Assembly: GCF_009789535.1 (NCBI RefSeq)
Contig: NZ_WSUT01000005.1
Location: forward strand, 2,479,501-2,543,500
Source: Sphingomonas carotinifaciens
GTDB taxonomy: Bacteria > Pseudomonadota > Alphaproteobacteria > Sphingomonadales > Sphingomonadaceae
DNA: 64,000 bases
Direction of reading: 5' to 3'
The notes under the pieces: model-generated
The model's input: the letters and a program-made list of their open reading frames with translations, nothing else
Database searches by the model: none
What the model was told of the DNA's origin: nothing
Position numbers and translations under genes: made by a program
In this document: positions 17,777 to 27,598 of the stretch, piece after piece
Layout: each line of letters begins with the position of its first letter
How positions within the stretch are numbered: position 1 is the first letter of the stretch

Positions 17777-20116
17777 TCAGAACTTCACGCCGGCCCGCAC
17801 GCCGTACGTTCGTGGGTCGGCGAAATTGGCGGTGGCAAACGTTCCCGACGCCGCCGTCGTCACCACGATTGCATCCTCGATGTTCTTCACAAACCCCTGG
17901 ATATAGAAGCGATCGTCCGGCGCATTGTACGTCAGGTTCAGGTCGGTGCGCGTGCTCCCCGGCACCCGGAACTGGTTCAGCGTGGCCAGCGCCGACAGGT
18001 AATAGCTGTCGCTCACCCGCGTGCGCACGTTCGCCTCGATATTGCCGCCGCCGCCCAATTCGAAGGTATGCGTATAGCCCGCGATGACCGTGAAGCCCGG
18101 CGACCGATCGAGGTTGCGCCCGGTGAAGCTGACCGCGGGCGTCACTTGGAAATTGGCGTAGGTCGCATCGAGGTAGGAGACGGCGAAGTTGAACAGCATG
18201 GGCCGGACCGGCTGGATCGTTCCTTCCAATTCGAAACCGGTGACATCCGCCTCGGCGGCATTGGTAGTCACCGAACACGGGCCGCCGCAGATATCCGACA
18301 CCTGCGTCAACTGGATGCCGCTGTAGTCGTAATGGAAGCCGGCGAAATTCAGCCGCACTGCATTGTCGAGGAAGCGGGTCTTCAGCCCAACTTCGTAGGC
18401 GGTCAGCGTTTCGGGATTGTAGAACAGCGCCGCTTCCGGCAACGGATTGTTACATCCGGAGCTGGTCGACAGACAGCCATCGTTGAATCCGCCCGCCTTG
18501 TAGCCGGTCGATACCGTCCCGAACAGCAGCGTCCGTTCACCCAAGTCGACATCGAGCCCAGCGCGCCAGGTCACCTTGTCGAACGTCCGCTGCGCGATAT
18601 TGCGCGTCACCACGTCGCCCGCCCCGGTGCACGCGACGGTGCCGCAGCGGATCGTGGCGCCGATGCGCGACTTGTAGTCGTTTGAATAACGCACGCCACC
18701 GGTGAGCCGGACATGCTCGACGATGCTCCAGGTCACCTGCCCGAACCCGGCATAGGACCGCGCGATCGTAGGATCCTGCGGAAAGCCGAAGACATAGCCG
18801 ACCGTTCCCGGCGTCGGCGACAACAGCCCGAACAGATTGTACGAGATGCCGGAGCGCTCCTTGAAGTAGTATGCGCCCGCCTGCGCCTTCACCGGCCCGT
18901 CGCCGCTCGTGAAGACGCGCAATTCCTGGCTGTTCTGCCAGTAATTGCCATCGAAGCGACCGCGGATTGCCGCCGCCCCCGAACCGAGCAGGCTCACGCT
19001 ATCCTCGTGCCGGTCGAACTCGCGGTACGAACCCAGATAGGCGACGCCGATCCCGCCAAAATCGTACGTGACCTCGCCCTGGATGCCCCAGGTCTGATTA
19101 TCGCGCTCCAGCCCGCTGTTGATCGGCACGTTGAGCCGCCGCAGATCCTCGCTCGACCGCCCCTGCCCGGTATATAGCGGCACTTGGTTCGCGCCGAAAT
19201 TGCTGAAGAAGTTTGACGTCAGCACGCCGTTCGGTCCCTTGCCGCCGATGTGCGAATAATCGCCGCGCACGATGATCTCGCCTGCGCCCAGATCGAGCAG
19301 CGCGGACAGGCGCCCCGACACATTGTCCTTGAACGGGTCGAGATCGGCGTTCAGCCGCGGCCCGCGCGTGATGAAGCTGTCGCGGCGGTCAATGTTCGCA
19401 GCGGCGCGAAGCGCGAAATTGTCCGTCACCGGGACGTTGATGACCGCGGTCCCCTGTATCTGCCCGTAATTGCCGTAGCTGACATCGACACGCCCACCGA
19501 GTTCCTGCGTCGGGCGATTGGTGATAACGTTTACCAAGCCGGCGGTGGTGTTGCGCCCAAACAATGTGCCCTGCGGTCCGCGCAGCACCTCGACACGGCC
19601 CACGTCGAAGAAGCTCGTCTCTTGCGCCTGGCTGCGCGCGATATAGATGCCGTCCAGCATGAAGGCCGCGGATGGATCGCCCTTCTCGGTGCCGTCGGTC
19701 GAGGTGACACCGCGGATCGTGATCTGTAGGCCGTTGGCGCGGTCGATCGAGATATTAGGAACGACCTCACCGATCTGCGTCGGGTTCGTCACGCCGGTTT
19801 CGATTAGAGAATCGCCCGTGACCGCAGTCAACGCGACGGGCGTTTTCGACGCCAGCGTCGACGTGCGCGTCGCGGTCACGACGATATCGCCGGTCGACAC
19901 CGCATCGCCGGGCACACCCTGATCGGAGGCGGAGGAGGGATCCTGGGTACGATCCGGGGCGAGCGAGGGATCGGGCGTACCGTTGATGTCCTGCGTACGC
20001 TGCGCGCTGTCGGCGGGCGGGTCACCCGGCCGCTGTTGCGCCGTCACGGGGGTCACAGCCAGCATCATCGCCAGCGTGGTGACAGACACGACGGTTCTCG
20101 GGCGTTTCAGTCCCAT
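17777..20116 (-). CDS. TonB-dependent receptor of a glycoside-utilisation locus
   Basis: A 779-residue outer membrane receptor. Signal peptide VSVTTLAMMLAVTPVTAQQ, TonB box region STGDIVVTATRT, plug with ASKTPVALTAVTGDSLIETG, ITIRGVTS and VEVLRGPQGTLFGRNTTAGLVNVIT, then a 22-strand-type barrel ending DPRTYGVRAGVKF with terminal Phe. The start at 20116 follows AAAGGAAAAGGGAT; the 14 extra residues upstream are unlikely. Its promoter region contains the LacI-type palindrome at 20199. Gene order with the esterase and GH3 enzyme argues for oligosaccharide or aryl-glycoside import, not iron. Confidence 0.92.
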   Translation of the reverse strand: MGLKRPRTVVSVTTLAMMLAVTPVTAQQRPGDPPADSAQRTQDINGTPDPSLAPDRTQDPSSASDQGVPGDAVSTGDIVVTATRTSTLASKTPVALTAVTGDSLIETGVTNPTQIGEVVPNISIDRANGLQITIRGVTSTDGTEKGDPSAAFMLDGIYIARSQAQETSFFDVGRVEVLRGPQGTLFGRNTTAGLVNVITNRPTQELGGRVDVSYGNYGQIQGTAVINVPVTDNFALRAAANIDRRDSFITRGPRLNADLDPFKDNVSGRLSALLDLGAGEIIVRGDYSHIGGKGPNGVLTSNFFSNFGANQVPLYTGQGRSSEDLRRLNVPINSGLERDNQTWGIQGEVTYDFGGIGVAYLGSYREFDRHEDSVSLLGSGAAAIRGRFDGNYWQNSQELRVFTSGDGPVKAQAGAYYFKERSGISYNLFGLLSPTPGTVGYVFGFPQDPTIARSYAGFGQVTWSIVEHVRLTGGVRYSNDYKSRIGATIRCGTVACTGAGDVVTRNIAQRTFDKVTWRAGLDVDLGERTLLFGTVSTGYKAGGFNDGCLSTSSGCNNPLPEAALFYNPETLTAYEVGLKTRFLDNAVRLNFAGFHYDYSGIQLTQVSDICGGPCSVTTNAAEADVTGFELEGTIQPVRPMLFNFAVSYLDATYANFQVTPAVSFTGRNLDRSPGFTVIAGYTHTFELGGGGNIEANVRTRVSDSYYLSALATLNQFRVPGSTRTDLNLTYNAPDDRFYIQGFVKNIEDAIVVTTAASGTFATANFADPRTYGVRAGVKF

Positions 20117-20198
20117 ATCCCTTTTCCTTTCCCGTATCAGGCTGCTCTGCGTCAGCATCCGGCAAGGGTGGTCAGCAATGGCAACGTTGTCAAAGCAA

Positions 20199-20218
20199 AT
20201 ATGAAAACGTTTCCATAT
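20199..20218. promoter_or_regulatory. LacI-family operator
   Basis: ATATGAAAACGTTTCCATAT is a 20-bp palindrome with a single mismatched pair and the central CG step characteristic of LacI/GalR operators (core AAACGTTT). It lies between the divergent receptor (start 20116) and lacI-type (start 20273) genes, where it could repress both. Confidence 0.75.
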
Positions 20219-20272
20219 TCTACACTTTATTCGCTATCGTGATTTTGGCCGCATGACATGAGGGAGAAGGCG

Positions 20273-21273
20273 ATGCGCAGGCCAACGATCATCGACGTCG
20301 TCCGCCACGCTGGGGTTTCCTGGAAAACTGTCGCGCGTGTCGTCAATCGCGAATCGGGCGTGCGCAGCGACACCATTGTCCGCGTCGATGCGTGGATCGC
20401 GGCGCTCGCCTATCGTCCAAATACTGCGGCGCGGGCGCTTGCCGCAGATCGTACTTACCTGATCGGCGTGCTGTCAGCCGCGCTCAGCGCGCATTACAGC
20501 GTTGCGTTCAGCTACGGCGCAGCCGAACTCTGTCTCCAGCGCGGCCATCACCTCGTGCTAGGCCGGATCGACATGGATGATCCTGACGTCGTCGGCCAGA
20601 TGGACCGGATGCTGCGGACGGCGGATCTTCACGGCGTGATCGTCCCCCCGCCGCTGTGCAACAACTCCGCGCTGCTCGACACGCTTGCCCGGTGGGAAAT
20701 GCCGGCGGTATTGATCGATCCGATCGATCAAAAATGCGGTCTGCCCTTGGTGCAGATCGACGACGAGGTCGGGGTCGAGGAATTGGTCGCCTACGCCGTC
20801 CGTCTTGGCCACCGCACCTTCGCAATCGTCGAAGGGCCTCCGGATCATCGTGCGTCCACGACCCGCAGTGCGGCGTTCCACACCGCGGTTGCCCGTCACG
20901 GCTGCTCGATCAGCCGCCGCGAACATGGCGCATTCACCTTCTACTCCGGCTTCGCGGCTGGCCAGCGATTGCTGGCGGACGGAGCCAACGCGTCGTTTGT
21001 CTTCGCCACCAACGACGACATGGCCGCCGGCGTCATTGCCGCGGCTGGTCAGGCGCGGGTCCGCGTGCCTGAGGATTTGTCGGTCGCCGGGTTCGACGAT
21101 AGCGACGTCGCTCAGTTGACCTGGCCCCCCTTACCACCCTTCGTCAGCCGATTGAGGAAATCGCGGCGACAGCGGTTGACATGCTCACACGAACCGATCC
21201 AGCGCAGCCCCTAACGTGGCCAAACTTTGCGGTTAAATTGGTGACTCGAGGCTCGACCTCCGCTGCACCCTGA
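20273..21273 (+). pseudogene. LacI-family transcriptional regulator, frameshifted near the C-terminus
   Basis: The N-terminal HTH (PTIIDVVRHAGVSWKTVARVVN) and hinge (YRPNTAARALA) are intact, followed by a periplasmic-binding-protein-like effector domain with FVFATNDDMAAGVIAAA and VPEDLSVAGFDDSDVAQLTWPPL. There the frame is lost in a run of six C residues (about 21124-21129). In the +1 frame the expected ending resumes (TTLRQPIEEIAATAVDML, then WPNFAVKLVTRGSTSAAP) to TGA 21271-21273. Restoring one C gives a full-length protein. As read, translation ends at 21214 with a foreign tail of about 27 residues. DNA binding may survive, but effector response is doubtful. The start is ATG 20273 after GAGGGAGAAGG. 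A sequencing error in the homopolymer is possible. Confidence 0.85.
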
Positions 21274-21295
21274 CCCAACTTCGGCCATTCGTTCA
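21274..21295 (-). repeat. Dispersed repeat, half copy
   Basis: Only the first half of the ~60-bp family is present (minus strand TGAACGAATGGCCGAAG then TTGGG), immediately after the regulator stop codon. Confidence 0.55.
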
Positions 21296-21324
21296 GGCGC
21301 TTCAGGCGCTTCAGGCGCTTCAGG
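21292..21324. repeat. 9-bp tandem repeat (TTCAGGCGC x 3.7)
   Basis: Three perfect copies of TTCAGGCGC followed by TTCAGG, starting inside the end of the half-copy dispersed repeat. Non-coding. Confidence 0.85.
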
Positions 21325-21361
21325 AAGCGGAAGGCTGTCTCACTCTGCGCCTCCCACCAAA

Positions 21362-22994
21362 CTATCCCGCCGGCACTAGCGGCCCGTCTACGATCCGCTC
21401 CAGCACGCCCCTCTGCCGCGGCTCCAGATCGACGAGTAGGCCCAGCACGTTGAACACGTAGCTCCTCGGTGTATTCCGGTAGCTAGTGATCGGGCTGTAT
21501 GTCGCCCGGCGGCAAGGGCGGACGGAGGTCGCCAATCTGGGGGCGTTCGCGGCTCTGCCAGCCGCACACAGGCGCAGGAGATTATTCGCGGCCTCATTGA
21601 GCGGATCGTGCTGACGCCCGTGGACGGCACGCTGTGCGTGGGCATCCGCCATCGTCGATGCGACGCGTATCCTGGCACGTAACCTGACGCCCTCGGCGTC
21701 GAGATGCGTCATCCATGCTTTCATGGCAGGAAGGTAAAGACCATCCTCTATCGCGGTAAGAAAGCCCGCCAGACCTCGCTCAACCTCAGCCAGGGCATGA
21801 CGGTCCGAAAACCATCGCCATCCGCCGTTCGCGTACAAGCGAATCATCGTCGTTGAATCCGACAGTTGCATGATCGAGCCGCTTCAACCCGTCCGACAGG
21901 ATCACCGCCACGCGCGTCTCGATGTCATGCCCACGGATTGCAGCGGCATTGCCACTGTTTCGATGCCGCACGCCATCGACACAGCCATAGCGACCACGAT
22001 CGAGCTGCCGACGGTTCTACCGCATTCACCACATATCAGCATCCTACGCAGCGGCATCGGCGTTTGCCTCACGTCATTGACCGCGATTTCGCGAGAACGC
22101 CGGATCCCTTTACTGACCGCCCGACTGCGCTGTTCGACAGTCGCGTCGCATGTTCTTACCGCCTGCCACAGGCGGTCGCTGACGATCCGCAGTGCGAGCA
22201 CACTCCGCCTCACCCATTCGCTTTCGGGATTGACCCGCGACACGCGACTACCGGTTTCCGGATGTCGAACGAACCGCTGCCGGTACCACACCAGCTCACC
22301 TACATAGAGCACGTTGTTGATCATGCCGTCGCTCCGCGCACGGTGACCACGAATCGTCGACGCGGTCCACGGCCTTCCGCCGACACCTGATATGCCCTCC
22401 ATGTTGAGGCGCTCGGCAATCACGCGAGGCACCGATCCATCGGCTTATTCGGTCAGGATTCGGCGGACGACATCGGCCTGCGCTTCATTGACGATCCGGC
22501 CACCGACTTCCCCGTCGGCGTCGATCCGCACGTCATAGCCGTAGCAGAGACCGCCACCCGAACTGCCCTGCTCGATCCGACCCCGCAATCCCCGGCGGGT
22601 CTTGTTGGCAAGGTCGGTGAGGAAGCGCGGATTCATCGTGCCCTTCAATCCGACATCCAGTTCGTCGATCGGTCCTTCACCGACCCTGGACAAACCGATC
22701 CCGGCGAACCGGAACATCTTGAACAACCGAGCGATATCTTCCTGGTCACGCGACAGGCGGTCCAGAGCCTCTGCCACGACGTGTCGAAGCGCCCTTCCCT
22801 GGCCGCACCCAGCATGGCGAGCATCCCGGGCCGCCGTTCAGGCTGGCGCCCGACGCCGCCTCGTCAGTGTAGGTGCTGACGATCTTTCAGCCTCGAGCGA
22901 TGGCGTGATCGCGGCACAGACGGAGTTGATCTTCGATCGAGGCCGTCCGCTTCCGGTCGGAGGAGTTACGGGCATACAGGGCGACACGGGACAT
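21362..22994 (-). pseudogene. Large serine recombinase, multiply frameshifted
   Basis: A former site-specific recombinase. It starts at ATG 22992-22994 with VALYARNSSDRKRTASIEDQ, which carries the catalytic-serine region (YARNSS). LDRLSRDQEDIARLF, then NKTRRGLRGRIEQGSSGGGLCYGY, the recombinase-domain part RVIAERLNMEGISGVGGRPW, the zinc-ribbon RRMLICGECGR and a C-terminal coiled part follow in several frames. At least three frameshifts and one stop separate the pieces. It indicates an old integrative element whose own integrase is dead. Confidence 0.8.
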
Positions 22995-23251
22995 TTAGGC
23001 TCCAGGCAAAGGGCGGGCGCCCTATCGAGTTTTAGAACGGAAGTAAGAAGAAACTGCCGCTCGGCGGAGGATGCCCTCCGTCCGCCCGGATTTTAGCGCC
23101 GACCTTCCTTTAGAATGCGTCTTCCGATCCACCGCCGCCACGACGCTTCAAGAGCTTGTCGAGCGAACATGGCACTCCCTTTTTTGCCTCATCATTGAAT
23201 TGGGCTGGGTAAACGTCTATACGCCTGGACGCACAAACTACAGTTGGATCG

Positions 23252-23512
23252 ATGGTCGAACTGGTCCGCTGGAGCCTCAAGGTATCCCGTGAAACGGACA
23301 TCGGACTTCGCACGCTGCTGGCAACTCGCGGCGGCAAGAAGGGCGATTTGTCGCGCTTCGTGGAGGAAGCAGTGAACCGCGAGGTACTGCGTGCGACGAT
23401 CCGTGACGTGCAGAGCCGCAATGCCGACGCCGACCCGGACGAGCTGGAGCGCCTGATCGAAGACGAGGTGCGGGAAACCGGATCGTCCTTCCGGGCAGCC
23501 GGCCGCCGCTGA
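23252..23512 (+). CDS. Ribbon-helix-helix antitoxin of a PIN toxin pair
   Basis: An 86-residue protein with an N-terminal beta strand and two helices (VRWSLKVSRETDIGLRTLLATR) followed by a helix rich in Glu and Arg (LSRFVEEAVNREVLRATI), as in RHH antitoxins paired with COG1569 PIN toxins. It would bind its own promoter and neutralise the toxin through the acidic C-terminal tail (ADADPDELERLIEDEVRE). Its stop is three bases before the toxin GTG. The promoter should lie in 23110-23251, where no clear palindrome was picked out. Confidence 0.75.
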   Translation: MVELVRWSLKVSRETDIGLRTLLATRGGKKGDLSRFVEEAVNREVLRATIRDVQSRNADADPDELERLIEDEVRETGSSFRAAGRR

Positions 23513-23515
23513 TCC

Positions 23516-23938
23516 GTGCGCGTCATTCTCGACACCAACGTCCTGCTCAGCGGATTGATCTCGGCACGTGGTATCCCTGCACTGTTGATCGAAACGTGGC
23601 TCGGTCGCCGGTTCACGCTGCTCTGCCACCCGGTCCTGCTCGACGAGCTGCGCGAGGTATCGCGACGCGATAAAGTCCGCGTCCTGCTCGGCCCCGTCGA
23701 AGTCGGCCGGCTGGTCAACCAGATCACGCTGATCGCCGAGATGCCGGCTTCGCTGCCGCATGTGCGGCGCTCACCCGATCCTCGCGATGATTTCCTGCTT
23801 TCGCTGTGCCAGGCGGGTCCGGCGGATTGGCTGGTAACCGGCAACAAGGACGACCTGCTCGCCCTCGAACGGCACGGACCCGCCCGCATCGTGACTGCCG
23901 CGGCAATGGCCGAGCAACTTGGCATCCGCGGGTCATAG
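23516..23938 (+). CDS. PIN-domain toxin (COG1569-like ribonuclease)
   Basis: A 140-residue PIN-domain protein. The first metal-binding Asp is residue 6 (VILDTNVLLSGL), the second acidic site is in LLDELREV and the third cluster is SPDPRDDFLLSLC, the signature of the PIN_3 group. Expected activity is Mg2+-dependent cleavage of RNA when the antitoxin is degraded. GTG start, three bases after the antitoxin stop, so the two are co-translated. Both genes are intact although everything around them from 21.3 to 29 kb is decaying. Confidence 0.85.
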   Translation: MRVILDTNVLLSGLISARGIPALLIETWLGRRFTLLCHPVLLDELREVSRRDKVRVLLGPVEVGRLVNQITLIAEMPASLPHVRRSPDPRDDFLLSLCQAGPADWLVTGNKDDLLALERHGPARIVTAAAMAEQLGIRGS

Positions 23939-24019
23939 GTAACGGGCCAGCAGCGTAGGGAAACACCGCTGATCTGTTATTGTCAGCGTCCGGCTAAAGT
24001 GCCCGTATGCTCGCGTCCT

Positions 24020-24487
24020 TCAAAGCCCGAGTTCGCTCAAGCCCGGATGATCGAGCGGCCGGCGTCCAGACGGCCAGTGAAATAGCCGGTCGGCCGGCGC
24101 GATGGCCAGATCGTTGATGCTGGCGATCCGTCGCTGCATCAGGCCGGCGTCGTCGAACTCCCAGTTCTCGTTGCCGTAGGAGCGGAACCACTGCCCGGCC
24201 TTGTCATGCCATTCATAGGCGAAACGGCGGAGATTCGATTGCCGGCGAAAGTCCACAGCTCCTTGATGAGGCGATACTTCAGTTCCCGCGCCCATTTACG
24301 CTCGAGGAAGTCCACGATCGCCGCCCGCCCGGCCAGGAACATCGAGCGGTTCCGCCATTGGCTGTCCGGCGTGTAGGCAAGAGCGACCGCCTCCGGATCG
24401 CGGCCGTTCTAGGCGTCTTCCCGCGCGGCGAACCTTGGCGATGGCGCCGGCCATGTCGAACAACGGCAGTGGTGGTCGGCTCATCAT
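24020..24487 (-). pseudogene. DUF1348 (NTF2-like) protein, frameshifted
   Basis: The gene starts MMSRPPLPLFDMAGAIAKV, loses its frame, and resumes as [20 protein letters not shown] with [17 protein letters not shown], then in another frame [20 protein letters not shown] and [20 protein letters not shown] to the stop near 24020. This order is that of small DUF1348 proteins of about 155 residues, a nuclear-transport-factor-2-like fold. At least three indels. It lay directly downstream of the isonitrile-hydratase-like gene and was probably in its operon. Confidence 0.75.
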
Positions 24488-24489
24488 CG

Positions 24490-25188
24490 TACTTCCGATC
24501 GAGGCCGAGACGTCCTGCGGCCTGTCGCGCTTCGGCCTCTCGACGCGCCATCATGCTACCGAAGCGGGCCTGACACGCCGCCAGCACCGCGGCCGGCGCG
24601 GTATTGGGCCGGCCGGCCGCGAACGGCGGCTCGGGCGCATACTCCAGTCCGAGCTGGGTCGCCTGCGCCGCCTGCGGGCCGGCGATCTCTGCCAGCACGG
24701 TGAGCGCGAAGTCGATACCCGCCGTTACGCCCCCGCCGGTGATGACCAAGCCATCACGCACAACGCGGGCATCGTCGTGAATTTGTCCCGAACACCGGCA
24801 GCAGGTGCCGCCATGCCCAGTGACATGCCGCCCGGCGACCCTTCAGCAACCCGGCGGCACCGAGAATCAGCGAGCCGGTGCAAACCGAGGTGACGTAACG
24901 CGCGTCTTCGCCAAGGCGGCGGACCTCACCGACGAAGTCCGCGTTGAGCGCGACCTCGGTCGCGTTAACGCCGCCCGGAACGCAGATCAGGTCGCAGCGA
25001 TCGACGGCGGCCAGTCGCGTCGTATGGGCGAAGGTTAGGCCCTCGCTGGGGACATCGCCGCCTGCCACGCTGGTGATCACGACCTCGCTCTCCGGCAGTC
25101 GTGAAAGGAATTGGTGCGGGCCGGTAAAGTCGAGCTGGGTCATGCCTGGATAGATGGCGAAGACGATGCGCAACGGCTGGTCGGTCAT
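24490..25188 (-). pseudogene. DJ-1/PfpI family protein (isonitrile hydratase-like), frameshifted
   Basis: The start is ATG 25186-25188 behind AAGGGAGC. The N-terminal part LRIVFAIYPGMTQLDFTGPH, CVPGGVNATEVAL and VTSVCTGSLILGAAGLL (nucleophile-elbow Cys) is in frame. One extra A in an A-run near 24779 shifts the frame, after which DDARVVRDGLVITGGGVTAG and LEYAPEPPFAAGRPNTAP continue it. The family's end is expected near 24490, but no stop follows in this frame until 24279. Divergent from a GlxA-type regulator, as is usual for this family. Confidence 0.75.
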
Positions 25189-25272
25189 CGATATGCTCCC
25201 TTCAGGATCATATGCGTACCATGACGGGAAATCGGCGTTGACTGAATGACAGTGATCCCTCACTTCCGGCCA

Positions 25273-26174
25273 ATGTCACGATCGATCGGCATGTTCCTCT
25301 ACCCCGACTTTCAACTGCTCGACGCGGCGGGTCCGGTGACGGCGTTCGAGATCGCCGGGCGCATCGCGCCGGATGCGTATCGGATGACGGTGCTGCCGAT
25401 CGCTGGTGGTGCGGTACGAAGCTCGTCGGGTATCGCGATCGACACAGACCCGGTGGCAGGGGCCAGTCCCGTCGACACGATCGTGGTGGTCGGCGGCGAA
25501 GACAGCCGTGCCGCGATGCGATGCGAGCACCGGCTGGCTGTATCATGCCGCCGGCAAGGCGCGGCGCATATGCAGCGTCTGCTCGGGGGCGTTCCTGCTC
25601 GACGCTGCAGGTCTACTCGACGGGCGTCGGGCAACGACGCACTAGCGTCGCGCCGAACAGCTCCAGCGTCAATTTCCGAACGTCCGGGTCGAGCCCGACC
25701 GCATCCATGTACGTGACGGCGATATCTGGACGTCTGCGGGGATCAGCGCGGGGATCGATCTGGCGCTGGCACTCATCGCCGATGATTTGGGCGAGACCGT
25801 CGCGCGGCGCGTGGCGCAGGAGATGGTTATATTACCGTCGCCCCGGCGGGCAGTCGCAGTTCTCCGCCCTTGCCGAACTCGGCGGTGACGTTACCGCGTT
25901 CTCGTCGCTGTTCGACTGGATGCGCGCCAATCTGTCGCAGCGGCTAACGATCGACGAGCTCTCCGCGCGCATGGCGATGAGCCCGCGCAACTTCTCCCGC
26001 GCTTTCACCAGGGAGGCCGGCGTCGGTCCGGCGAAGGCGGTCGAGCGGCTGCAGCTGGAAGCGGCCCGCGAGCGGGTTAAAAACTCCCGCGAACCGATCG
26101 AGCGGATCGCCGCGACTACAGGCTTTCGCGATCCCGAGCGGATGCGGCGCGCCTTCCTCCGCGCGTTCGGGTAA
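25273..26174 (+). pseudogene. GlxA-type AraC-family regulator, frameshifted
   Basis: The N-terminal DJ-1/PfpI-like sensor starts SIGMFLYPDFQLLDAAGPVT, reads to TIVVVGGEDSRAAM, then changes frame (ICSVCSGAFLLDAAGLLDGR) and again (DIWTSAGISAGIDLALALIA). A third change precedes the intact AraC HTH (LTIDELSARMAMSPRNFSRAF then TREAGVGPAKAVERLQLEAA). A TAA replaces the usual Gln after FRDPERMRRAFLRAFG, and PPQALRR still follows it. It presumably once controlled the divergent isonitrile-hydratase/DUF1348 genes; all three are now broken. Confidence 0.8.
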
Positions 26175-26237
26175 CCACCGCAGGCGCTGCGGCGATTGCG
26201 TAGTTGACCCGTCCGGTACTTCAACTTGAAGGCAGAT

Positions 26238-26299
26238 GACCCACATGCGGTCATTCGCGGCCTCTTTTCGGCTCCCCACCTTCTGTCATCCATTCATGC
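26238..26299 (-). repeat. Dispersed ~60-bp two-part repeat, copy 2
   Basis: On the minus strand ATGAATGGATGACAGAAG, then GTGGGGAGCC, and the second half GAATGACCGCATGTGGGTC. The rest of 26175-26431 shows no gene. Confidence 0.65.
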
Positions 26300-26748
26300 T
26301 GAAAGCGCTGGAGGTGCTGAGCCTCAGCATTACCCTCCGCCCCGCCCGCCAGCCGTCCCAGAAAAGATTGTATTGGACAGTCGGGCGGATCAGCGGCGAC
26401 TCAGTGCAAAGGCGAAGCTTGCGGTTCGCCCTTACGTCATCATCTCATTCACCTTACCGATCAGCGCATCTAGCGTGAATAGCTTTGTAAGCAGTTCCAT
26501 ACCGGGCTCGAGATGACCGTTTCCGACTGCGGCATTCTCGGCATAGCCGGTGATAAAGAGAGGCTTCAAATCGGGGCCAAGCGATCGGGCGGCATCGGCG
26601 ACCTATCGGCCGTTCATACCGTTGGGCAAGCCTACGTCGGTAATGAGGAGATCGAACCTCGCCCCCGACTGCAGCACCTTTACCCCGGCCGCACCATCCG
26701 CCGCTCCGATCACGGTGTAGCCAACCTCATCGAGCACCTCGTCGACTA

Positions 26749-27598
26749 GGCCGGATCGACATTCAGGATTCCCAAATGGCGTAAAGGCTGATTCATAGGC
26801 ATCCGTGTTGTGGCGCGGAGTGGATGATGGGGATTAAGCGGTACGAGTTGAGCAAGGCGCAATGGTCGCGGATTGCGTTGCTGGTTCCCGGCAAGAGCGC
26901 TGATCCTGGCCGGACGGGTGCGGACAACCGCTTGTTCGTGAACGGATGTCTTTGGGTACTGCGCTCGGGCGCACACTGGTGCGACCTTCCGGAACGCTAC
27001 GGCAAGTGGAAGACAGTCCATCGACGCTTCAGCCGCTGGTGCCACGCTGGCGTCTGGGAGCGGGTGTTCGAGGCGCTGACGGCTGACCGCGACAACCAGT
27101 ATCTGATGATCGACAGCACCATCGTTCGCGCGCACCAACAGGCGGCGACCGGAAAAGGGGGGCCAAGGATCAGGCGCTGGGGCGTTCCCGAGGCGGACTG
27201 ACCACCAAGATACACATGCTCGCCGACACGTTCGGCCGCCCCTTGCGGTTTCGCATCACGCCCGGCCAAGCCAGCGACATCGCCTCGGCATCCGGCTTAC
27301 TCGAAGGTCAGCGCGGAAAAGCGGTGCTTGCCGACAAGGCGTATGATGGCAACGACTTACGTGACCAGATCGCCGCGATGCACGCCGAGGCGGTGATCCC
27401 GTCCAAGCGCAACCGCAAGGTCGCCATCCCGCACGATGCGGAAATCTACAGGCATCGCAACCAGATCGAACGATGCTTCAGCCGCCTCAAACATTTCCGC
27501 CGCTTCGCCACTCGCTACGACCGCCGAACCACCCATTTCACCGGCTTCGTTCATCTCGCCGCCGCCATGATCTGGCTACGATGAATGTCGATCCGGCC
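26749..27598 (+). mobile_element. Intact IS5-family (IS427-like) element inserted in a histidine kinase gene
   Basis: An 850-bp element with perfect 17-bp terminal inverted repeats (GGCCGGATCGACATTCA at 26749-26765 and its complement at 27582-27598). It is flanked by a TA duplication (26747-26748 and 27599-27600). Removing the element and one TA rejoins the receiver domain of the kinase in frame (RDL-VDEV), which proves the insertion point. Confidence 0.92.
26824..27584 (+). CDS. IS5-family transposase (two frames, programmed frameshift)
   Basis: The first frame (from ATG 26824 to stop 27201) carries the N-terminal domain and the first catalytic Asp (YLMIDSTIVRAHQ). The second frame contributes ALGRSRGGLTTKIHMLADTF, the second Asp in VLADKAYDGNDLR and the Glu in NQIERCFSRLKHFRRF, ending at 27584. 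The two overlap at AAAAGGGGGG (27153-27162), a plausible slippery site, so a -1/+1 shift would make the full DDE transposase. With intact ends this element looks capable of transposition. Confidence 0.85.

Noticed and set aside
21292..21324. 9-bp tandem repeat as a CRISPR or iteron array
   Set aside because: Units are too short and have no spacers, and no replication or Cas gene is near.
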